From Caldalkalibacillus mannanilyticus JCM 10596 (GTDB lineage: Bacteria > Bacillota > Bacilli > Caldalkalibacillales > JCM-10596), in assembly GCF_000615945.1 (NCBI RefSeq), contig NZ_BAMO01000017.1, forward strand, positions 21,476 through 85,475: a stretch of 64,000 nucleotides of DNA, given 5' to 3'. The position numbers were made by a program, and so were the translations under genes. Below the pieces are notes generated by a model, which was given only the letters and a program-made list of their open reading frames with translations, was not told where the DNA came from and searched no databases. Numbering within the stretch: the stretch's first letter is position 1; each line of letters opens with the position of its first letter. Shown one piece after another: positions 10,144 to 17,210 of the stretch.

Positions 10144-11683
10144 GATCGTAGGTGTTGCCTTTTTACTATTGTCAGTGACTATCGTCAGCCGATTAATAGG
10201 ATTTGTTCGACAACAGGTCATTGCTTACTACTATGGTACAAGTTTGGAAGCTTCTGCTTTTTCGGCTGCATTTACTATCCCTACTCTGATTCTAACGATA
10301 ACAGGAGGGGCCTTATCTGCGGCACTTATCCCGATGATCATTCGGTTAAGGAATCAAGGGGAGGAATTACGGAATCAACAGATGATCGGAACGGTTTTAA
10401 GCGTGACCTCTATTGTTACAATCATCCTTTCTGTTGTACTTTATCTCTTTTTGGAGCCGCTGGTCAATATATACGTTCACGGCTATGACGCTGATGGAAG
10501 AGCGTTAGTCCTGAAGATGCTACAGATTATTGTTCCGTTTCTCATTGTCATTGGCTTAATTAGCTTAATTACTTCGATTTTAAACGCCTACCGTTACTAT
10601 TTTATTCCAAGCTTAGGACCGATCTTTTACAGTACTGGCGTCATTGTAGCGGCTTTGTTCTTTGCTCAGTCTTATGGAATTGTAAGCTTAATGGTGGGAA
10701 TGGCAGCAGGGTTTCTCGCTCATCTTGTCTTTGCCCTTTCTTTTATCTTAAAGAAGAAGATTTCTCTTCGACCTCAATTCGTTTTTAATGAGGATATGAA
10801 GCAGGTAGGGATTCTTCTTTTCCCTATTTTTATCAGCATAACGGTATTTCAATTGAATACGTTAGTTGATAGGTCATTGGGCTCTTCAGTTGGGGATGAA
10901 GCGATAGCAGCGTTAAACTACGCGAATACGATCATTCAGCTTCCATTGAGCTTGTTTGTAGGCTCAATGGTTCTGCCGTTGTTCCCTATGATTGCCGATA
11001 AGCTTTCCAAAAATGATTTCTCAGGAACGAATCATTTATTAGCTAATTCTTATCGTCTATTGGGAATTTTACTTCTGCCGGTGATGGGGGGCTTTCTTGT
11101 ATTAGCCGAGCCGATTATTGCTATCTTGTTTCAGCGTGGTGAATTTGATGCCGCATCGACTCGGCAGACTAGCCTAGCTCTCATGTTTTATGCTTTTATG
11201 CTCTTCCCTTTTGCCATGAGAGATGTTATGACTCGTGCTTTTTATTCACTAAAGGATACGTGGACACCTGTTATTAATAGTGTTATTATGGTGGCGATTA
11301 ATATTGGTCTTATGTTGCTTCTTGTTCCTAAGCTTGGCATGATCGGAATAGCTGGCTCCACTTCGATTGCTTCGATTGTCGCTTATATCCGCTTACGCCA
11401 TCTTCTTAGAAAAAGAATCGGGGCGTTCCAGTCTGAGAAAAATAGCAAGGCTTGGTGGCGCATCCTCTTCAATACATTGGTCTTTACCTTAACAGCATTA
11501 GCGCTCTACTACGGTTTAGCTTATTTTTGGTCTAATCCTACAGGAGTTCACCTCTATGCTCGAACAATCATTAGCTTTGCTATTGCAGGAGCTATCTATC
11601 TCTATTTAACCTTCCAGCTTGAAACTGATGAAGTAAGCTGGTTAAAGGAACGCATTCAAAAGCTGTTAAAAAAGCGTGCCTAG
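10127..11683 (+). CDS. MurJ/MviN-family lipid-linked precursor flippase
   Basis: The 518-residue protein is very hydrophobic, with about 14 helices. It has the family N-terminus SRLIGFVRQQVIAYYYG and the GGALSAALIPM loop. MurJ-family proteins flip lipid-linked sugars across the membrane. Its place inside a wall polymer locus, between two transferase or polymerase genes, suggests it flips the SCWP precursor rather than lipid II, but lipid II cannot be excluded. The start overlaps the previous gene and follows GGAGAAAAGAGAG. Confidence 0.85.
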   Translation: MSRSDKIVGVAFLLLSVTIVSRLIGFVRQQVIAYYYGTSLEASAFSAAFTIPTLILTITGGALSAALIPMIIRLRNQGEELRNQQMIGTVLSVTSIVTIILSVVLYLFLEPLVNIYVHGYDADGRALVLKMLQIIVPFLIVIGLISLITSILNAYRYYFIPSLGPIFYSTGVIVAALFFAQSYGIVSLMVGMAAGFLAHLVFALSFILKKKISLRPQFVFNEDMKQVGILLFPIFISITVFQLNTLVDRSLGSSVGDEAIAALNYANTIIQLPLSLFVGSMVLPLFPMIADKLSKNDFSGTNHLLANSYRLLGILLLPVMGGFLVLAEPIIAILFQRGEFDAASTRQTSLALMFYAFMLFPFAMRDVMTRAFYSLKDTWTPVINSVIMVAINIGLMLLLVPKLGMIGIAGSTSIASIVAYIRLRHLLRKRIGAFQSEKNSKAWWRILFNTLVFTLTALALYYGLAYFWSNPTGVHLYARTIISFAIAGAIYLYLTFQLETDEVSWLKERIQKLLKKRA

Positions 11684-11709
11684 TCTGTAGTTATTATTTG
11701 GAGGTTATT

Positions 11710-12935
11710 ATGAATTTATTACATCGTCTATTATGGGTTCTTGTCCTGTTTCCTTGGTTAGATGTGTTCTTTCGTTCCTACCTGCCTGGATTTGTCAGTA
11801 GCTTGTGGGACGAAATGTTTATTGTGGTGATCCTCTTTTTTGTTTGGTTATACAAGCGTCATGAGTCGAGAGCTCTTGTGATTCCCACAGGGATTCGTTG
11901 GCCCTTTTATGCTTTCTTGTTTTTCTGCGTTGGCTCTATTGTTATTCATGTTGTTCCACTTGCAGTCAGTATCGATGCCATGCGTGTGGTTTTCCAATCG
12001 ATGTTCTTTATCCTCTTGACCATGTATACCCTTGAGGAGGAAAGAAGAGTGGATCAATTTATGAACCTTTTAATTGTCAGTACTGTGCTTATTTCCTTCT
12101 ACGGTATGTATGAGTATGCTTTTAAAGTAGAATCTACTCGTTGGGAACATACCAAGGATAAGGATAATTTCCGTATTATTTCAATTATGAGTAATCCGAA
12201 CGCCTTAGCAGGCTATCTGAACATGATGCTTGCCTTTACGACAGCTCTTGTCCTTTTTCTGAAAGATAAAAAACTAAAGCTGATTTACCTCGTAGCCTCT
12301 CTTCCTATTATGGTGGCATTGATGCTCACCTTCTCCCGGGGGGCTTGGATTGCTTTTGTAGCGATGGGGATATTCTATATTTGGGTTTGGAATAAGAAAT
12401 GGCTTTTAGCCCTTCCAGTCCTTGGAGCAATTGCTCCTTTTGTCATGCCAGCAGCTGTTACTTCGCGCTTTATGAAGCTATTTGATAAAAATTACTATAA
12501 GATGAGCAGTGAGTATGGGAGAATCTCGTTTTGGCAGGAAGCCATAGATAAAATATACGAAAACCCTATTTCGGGGTAGGGATGGGGACGTTTGGAGATT
12601 CAGTGCCGCAGCGTCATCATATTCCTTTTTCAACATGGGTAGATAATCATTATTTGAAGATGGGAGCTGAAATTGGACTGTTGGGTCTAATTGCTTTTAT
12701 CGTCCTTCTCTTTATGGTATTCTTCTATGCCTATCGTCTGTCCAAGAAGGTTGAGCGTGATCGTGATCAGGCTTATTTGATCGGAATTTGCGGTGTAGTC
12801 ATTGTTATGTTCATTCAAAATGTGACGGCAAGTATTTGGGAAGCCTTAACGGTAGCAGTATTCTTCTATGCCTTTATTGGGTTATTATTTGCCCAGCTAT
12901 GGAAACAACAGAGGAAAGGGTCTAAGCAGACATGA
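11710..12935 (+). CDS. O-antigen ligase/polymerase-type (Wzy/WaaL) membrane protein, one frameshift
   Basis: This is a multi-spanning protein with the Wzy/WaaL core: a region with FRIISIMSNPNALAGYLNMM, the RGAWIAF segment, and a large outside loop ending in STWVDNHYLKMGAEIGLLG with the conserved His. It probably polymerises or transfers the lipid-linked wall polymer outside the membrane. A missing base near 12571 ('cctatttcgggg', probably 'cctattttcgggg') creates a stop at 12577-12579. Corrected, the join reads ENPIFGVGMGTFGDS and the protein has about 409 residues. I chose ATG 11710, preceded by TTGGAGG, over TTG 11698, which lies inside that ribosome site. It overlaps the next gene by ATGA. 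Confidence 0.85.
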
Positions 12936-14074
12936 AGATTTTACAAGTGATAGGTGGAGGAGAAAAGGGTGGATCAAGAAACTATCTGCTTACATTAACA
13001 GAGGAATTGAGGGCAAGGGGATTTGACGTCGAGATTGCTTGCTTTCTAGAGGATGTTGTAGCAGATTCAGCCAGAAAGAAGTCCATTCCGGTCACCGTCT
13101 TTCCGATGAAAAGCCTTTTTGATATCAAGGTGATTGCCCAGCTTAAGAAATACATTCTAGAACGCGGCTTTGATGTCGTGCATACTCATGGAGTTCGTGC
13201 TAATTTTGTCGGCAGGCTAGCTGCAAGAAAGATTAATATTCCGGTCGTCACTACTGTCCACAGCTCGATCTATCATGATTATTCTCATCCATTAAAGAAG
13301 CTTTTTTATCATCGAATTGAGAAGCTGACTCGTCCTTTCACCGATCACTTTATTGCAGTAGCTGGTTCGCTAAAGCAGGAGCTGGAGCAGGATGGCATTC
13401 CGCCTGAGCGAATTGATGTCGTCTATAACGGGCTTTCACCGTCTTTTGCTTTTGAAGCGCCAACCTCCTCCTTACGAGCAGAACTAGGGATCGATGAGAA
13501 GCTTCCTATCTTAATGACCATAGGTCGCTTGGAGGCAGTGAAAAATCAGGCGTTGCTTTTGCAAATTTGGGCAACGCTATATAAACAACTTGATTTTTGT
13601 GGTGTTATTGTAGGAGATGGTCCATTGCGCCAAGAGCTTGAAGAACAAGCACGCACGCTTGGAATTGCGGATCGTGTCCATTTCCTTGGATTTAGAAACG
13701 ATATTTATTCCTTGCTTACGCAGGCAGATGTCTTTATTCTCACCTCTAATATGGAAGGATTACCGATTACTCTCTTAGAATCGATGGCAGGTCGAACACC
13801 TGTCGTGGTTTCCAAGGTAGGGGGGATGCCAGAAGTGATAGACATGGCGAAAAACGGATATACCGTACCTGCAGGGGATGTAGAGCAATTTGCTGCTCGT
13901 ATTCAGGAAATCATACGTCAGCCAGAATTGAAAGAGCGTTTAGGAGAACAGGGGTATGAAACACTAATGAAGCATTTTACCGGAGAAACATTTATTCAGA
14001 ATACAATTCAAATTTATAATAAAGTGACTCAATTCTCTGAGGATTCCTCAAGTGGGAAGGGGGGCAAATCATGA
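12932..14074 (+). CDS. Glycosyltransferase family 4
   Basis: The 380-residue protein is a GT-B fold enzyme. The N-terminus GGGEKGGSRNYLLTL and DVVHTHGVRANFVGRLAA match GT4 donors and acceptors. The C-terminal half has YNGLSP, IGRLEAVKNQ, VGDGPLRQELE and the E-x7-E-type motif NMEGLPITLLESMAGRTPVV. It is cytoplasmic. It overlaps both neighbours by four bases (ATGA), a sign of tight co-translation with the polymerase-type gene and csaB. The donor sugar is unknown. Confidence 0.85.
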   Translation: MKILQVIGGGEKGGSRNYLLTLTEELRARGFDVEIACFLEDVVADSARKKSIPVTVFPMKSLFDIKVIAQLKKYILERGFDVVHTHGVRANFVGRLAARKINIPVVTTVHSSIYHDYSHPLKKLFYHRIEKLTRPFTDHFIAVAGSLKQELEQDGIPPERIDVVYNGLSPSFAFEAPTSSLRAELGIDEKLPILMTIGRLEAVKNQALLLQIWATLYKQLDFCGVIVGDGPLRQELEEQARTLGIADRVHFLGFRNDIYSLLTQADVFILTSNMEGLPITLLESMAGRTPVVVSKVGGMPEVIDMAKNGYTVPAGDVEQFAARIQEIIRQPELKERLGEQGYETLMKHFTGETFIQNTIQIYNKVTQFSEDSSSGKGGKS

Positions 14075-15177
14075 GTAAGCGAGTCTTAGTCGCAGGATAT
14101 TATGGGGCTCGTAATACGGGAGACGAGGCAATTCTTACAGGTATTATCCATTCCTTGCATCGGGAAGGAATAACAGATATTACTGTCCTTAGTCGAACCC
14201 CAGAAGAAACACGCGAGATGCACAATGTAAAGAGTATCTATATTGGACGTAAATGGGATGGCATCTCAGCAATTTATAAGGAAATGAAAAAAAGTGACTT
14301 ATTTATTCTGGGAGGAGGAGGACTTCTACAGGATTATACAAGGCGTGTTGTTCCTTACTGGCTGAGTAGGGTCGTAGTCGCACTGGTGGCAGGAACTCCA
14401 GTGATGTATTATGCCCAGGGAATGGGACCGCTGAGAACCTCCTTTGCTCGCCGTCTTGTTCGTCTTGTATCCAATCGTGTGAAGCACATTACCTTAAGGG
14501 ATACCCCATCCTTCGAGTTGTTAGAAGAGATTGGCGTGACACGTCCTCCTATGACCATTACGGCGGACCCAGCCTTAGCGATTAAAATCGAAAGCGATGG
14601 GAAAATGCTATTAGCTAAGGAAGGGATTCAGCTAGGTGGAAAGTGCAAAATTGCTATCTCTCTCCGACCATGGAAAGAGGATGAGCGTTATCTGCCTCAA
14701 TTAATTACAGCCTTACAACAAGTGAAAGATACATTAGATGCAGAGCTGATCCTTATTCCTTTCCAATATGGCGAAGACGAAGAAATCAGCAGACAGGTCA
14801 AAGAACAAATTCAAGGTGAAAATGTCCATGTCATTGAAGGAAGATATACCCCCGAGCAATTGGCAGCTATGCTGAAAGAAATGGATGGTGTGATTGCCAT
14901 GCGTCTACATGCCATTATTCTCGGAGCTCTTTCTTGTCTTCCTTCCTTCGGTATTGTCTACGATCCTAAAGTTCTGCGCTTCATGGAGAGAGCAGATATT
15001 GATGCCTATAGCTGGCCACTCGAACAAATACCCACTCATTCTGAAGCTTTTGTTCAGAGAATGGTGCATTGGACAAGTCAACTAGAATCCATCCGTGAAA
15101 AGATGAAACAGCCAGTAGATGCCATGAAGCAGGAAGCACTGAAAAATGCTCAAATTGCCAAACAATTGATGGAATAA
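14071..15177 (+). CDS. csaB: Polysaccharide pyruvyl transferase CsaB
   Basis: The 368-residue protein opens with VLVAGYYGARNTGDEAIL, the typical start of CsaB, and contains FILGGGGLLQDYT, YYAQGMGPL and AMRLHAIILGAL, all conserved in pyruvyl transferases. CsaB adds ketal pyruvate to the secondary cell wall polysaccharide, the modification SLH domains recognise. Its presence agrees with the SLH proteins in this window (1-3209, 4570, 17211, 36193, 44425). It overlaps the preceding glycosyltransferase by ATGA and is followed after 14 bases by the TagA/WecG gene. Confidence 0.95.
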   Translation: MSKRVLVAGYYGARNTGDEAILTGIIHSLHREGITDITVLSRTPEETREMHNVKSIYIGRKWDGISAIYKEMKKSDLFILGGGGLLQDYTRRVVPYWLSRVVVALVAGTPVMYYAQGMGPLRTSFARRLVRLVSNRVKHITLRDTPSFELLEEIGVTRPPMTITADPALAIKIESDGKMLLAKEGIQLGGKCKIAISLRPWKEDERYLPQLITALQQVKDTLDAELILIPFQYGEDEEISRQVKEQIQGENVHVIEGRYTPEQLAAMLKEMDGVIAMRLHAIILGALSCLPSFGIVYDPKVLRFMERADIDAYSWPLEQIPTHSEAFVQRMVHWTSQLESIREKMKQPVDAMKQEALKNAQIAKQLME

Positions 15178-15191
15178 GTAGGGGTTCATAT

Positions 15192-15914
15192 ATGGAGATA
15201 AAAAAGGTAAGAATATTAGATAAGCCGATCCATATTATTAATATGGAACAAACCATTCAGTATCTAAGGGAAAAAACAGAACAGGGAGAGAAGCAATTTA
15301 TTATTGCTCAGAACCCAGAAAAGATAATGAAAAGCCTAGAGGATGAGGAATTATCCACTATTATTGAAGAAAAAGCTACACTCTTGATCGCAGATGGGAT
15401 TGGACTGGTGATTGCCGCTAAATTATTAGGCTTACCTTCGATTCCTCGTGTGACAGGAGTAGGATTATTTGAAGAGATGGTCAAGGTAGCGCATCAGGAT
15501 CAGAAAAGCCTTTTTCTCTATGGGGCATCCCCTGAAGTAAATGAGAAGGCGGAAGAGGTCTTAAAGCAGCGCTATCCAGACATCCGGATTGCAGGACGTC
15601 TGCATGGCTATGAGAAGGATACAGCGAAGGTTTTAAGTGCTATTCAAGAAGCAGCTCCAGATTATCTCTTTGTTGCTCTAGGGAGTCCTGGTCAGGAGAA
15701 GTGGATCGCTAAATACCTCGATGAGCTTCCTGTACGGTTGGTTATGGGAGTAGGAGGGACATTAGATGTCCTTACTGGAAATGTCAAACGTGCCCCTGTC
15801 TGGATGCAAAAGCTGGGGATCGAATGGCTCCATCGTTTATTGAAACAACCAACAAGAGCAGGAAGAATGATGAACCTGCCTAAATTTATGCTAAAAGTGC
15901 TCAAGAATCGTTAA
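15192..15914 (+). CDS. tagA: WecG/TagA/CpsF-family glycosyltransferase
   Basis: The 240-residue protein has the full GT26 pattern: NPEKIMKSLED, LLIADGIGLV, RVTGVGLFEEMV, LFLYGASPEVNEKA and FVALGSPGQEKWI, then the GVGGTLDVLTGNVKRAP segment. Characterised members add N-acetylmannosamine to undecaprenyl-PP-GlcNAc, forming the linkage disaccharide of wall polymers. With tagO at 7836 it would make the linkage unit on which the polymer is built. It ends in a four-base convergent overlap with the yvyE gene on the other strand. Confidence 0.9.
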   Translation: MEIKKVRILDKPIHIINMEQTIQYLREKTEQGEKQFIIAQNPEKIMKSLEDEELSTIIEEKATLLIADGIGLVIAAKLLGLPSIPRVTGVGLFEEMVKVAHQDQKSLFLYGASPEVNEKAEEVLKQRYPDIRIAGRLHGYEKDTAKVLSAIQEAAPDYLFVALGSPGQEKWIAKYLDELPVRLVMGVGGTLDVLTGNVKRAPVWMQKLGIEWLHRLLKQPTRAGRMMNLPKFMLKVLKNR

Positions 15915-16564
15915 TCTTCTTGAGCACTTTCCTTATATGGACGTTCACAATAGAGCTCCTTGCCCAATTGGATCTGGACCTGAGCATTGGTGAGGTTGGT
16001 AAGTTCATTGACGACCTGCTCTTCGTTCCCTGTGGGAATCAAGAGAGTCATGATCACATTCTCCATAAATTGAGTATCTGCCACATCATATTCTTTGTTC
16101 GTCACTTCATTTAACACTTTGCCATGCCACGTATAATCCATCGTAATGATGATTTCACGATGCAGAACCCTCTCTATAATCCCTGCGGCATAGATACCTT
16201 CCTTCGCTGCTCGACCATAGGCACGAATCAATCCACCAGCGCCTAATTTAATTCCACCAAAGTACCTTGTGACAACGACCACGGTGTTTTTGAGCTGAAG
16301 CTTCTTCAGTATCTCAAGCATGGGTTTACCTGCTGTACCGCTTGGTTCTCCATCATCATTCGCCTTTTGAATCTCATCCTGCTCGCCAATAAGATAAGCA
16401 GAACAGTTATGAGTAGCATCCCAGTGCTTCTTTTTGATATAATGGATAAAGTCTTGTGCTTTTTCCTCTGATTGTACTCGGTCTACATAAGAAATGAAGC
16501 GGGAACGTTCAATAATGATCTCATGTTCCGCTGAACCAGCAATGGTTTTATAGATTTCAGACAT
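15911..16564 (-). CDS. yvyE: YigZ/YvyE (IMPACT) family protein
   Basis: The protein has about 217 residues and two domains: the N-terminal UPF0029/IMPACT domain (HWDATHNCSAYLIG, DDGEPSGTAGKPML, VVTRYFGGIKLGAGGLIRAY) and a C-terminal domain of the YigZ type. The family is cytosolic and conserved, with a poorly defined role in translation or protein quality control. I chose ATG 16564 because AAGGAG stands nine bases before it. The GTG at 16573 is part of that ribosome site. In Bacillus subtilis yvyE lies near wall polymer genes, consistent with this position. Confidence 0.9.
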   Translation of the reverse strand: MSEIYKTIAGSAEHEIIIERSRFISYVDRVQSEEKAQDFIHYIKKKHWDATHNCSAYLIGEQDEIQKANDDGEPSGTAGKPMLEILKKLQLKNTVVVVTRYFGGIKLGAGGLIRAYGRAAKEGIYAAGIIERVLHREIIITMDYTWHGKVLNEVTNKEYDVADTQFMENVIMTLLIPTGNEEQVVNELTNLTNAQVQIQLGKELYCERPYKESAQED

Positions 16565-17210
16565 AACGACCACTCCTTGTGCATACTATGTTCTGATTAT
16601 CTCAAATAAATCCCGAATGTGCATGTTTTAACTAAGCGGGAAAACCATTGTGTAAATACATAAGAAATCAAGAGGAAAGTATATGGCAAGCTGGAAAATT
16701 GTTAGTAATGACAAAAAAGCGACAGATGACGTATACTCATAGTTGTCAGCAGATAAATGGCGGATACAAATAAAATGAAAAAAGTTTCAACTTTTTTTGA
16801 GAAATCCGCAACTTTTATTTCTGGCCAACGTTAAATATATGTGACCATCGGAAAGCGTGACAAAAAAATACAAATTTTTTATTTCGTCTATAAAAAAACT
16901 TTTCGAATTCTATTAACTTATAGTAGAATATATGGTACACTGTATTTGGTATTTTTCCCCTTTACGTTTTACAAGATTGGTTGTATACTAGTAAAGGTAA
17001 TTATTGCAAGTATCACTTTTTTATCTCTCATTGTTTACAAGTTTCTACAAAGATAATTCATTTTATCTCTGTAGATCTAAAATTATATAAGTTAAGATTT
17101 GCTCAACTCAAGGAAGGGGGTGCATGCCGATGAGAGAACAGAGCTATAGCAATAAGTTACAAAACACAAACACACAAAAAAGAGATTTCCGAGGAGGAGA
17201 AACAAAGGTT
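16565..17210 (+). promoter_or_regulatory. Long AT-rich leader and promoter region of the S-layer gene
   Basis: About 645 bases with no convincing gene. It holds one good sigma-A promoter (listed separately), a second possible one (TTCGAA, 16 bases, TAGAAT at 16924), and an A-run/T-run hairpin-like element near 16778-16797. Two ribosome sites lie near the end: AAGGAAGGGGG at 17110-17120 before ATG 17124, and GAGGAGGAGA at 17191-17200 before ATG 17211. Long multi-promoter leaders are typical of S-layer genes, which need very high expression. Confidence 0.6.
16961..16989 (+). promoter_or_regulatory. Sigma-A-type promoter upstream of the S-layer gene
   Basis: TTTACG, 17 bases, TATACT, about 220 bases before the S-layer start codon. 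It is the best -35/-10 pair in the leader. Confidence 0.55.

Noticed and set aside
1725..12600. Programmed ribosomal frameshifting as a cause of the frame breaks
   Set aside because: The sites share no slippery heptamer or downstream structure and occur in unrelated genes; lost bases in short runs explain them better.
12582..12935. Separate gene for a 117-residue membrane protein
   Set aside because: It is the C-terminal part of the polymerase-type protein, in the frame one base off, with no ribosome site of its own.
16841..17056. A 71-codon open frame in the S-layer leader
   Set aside because: It is very AT-rich, full of Phe, Ile, Lys and Tyr, has no ribosome site and overlaps the best promoter.
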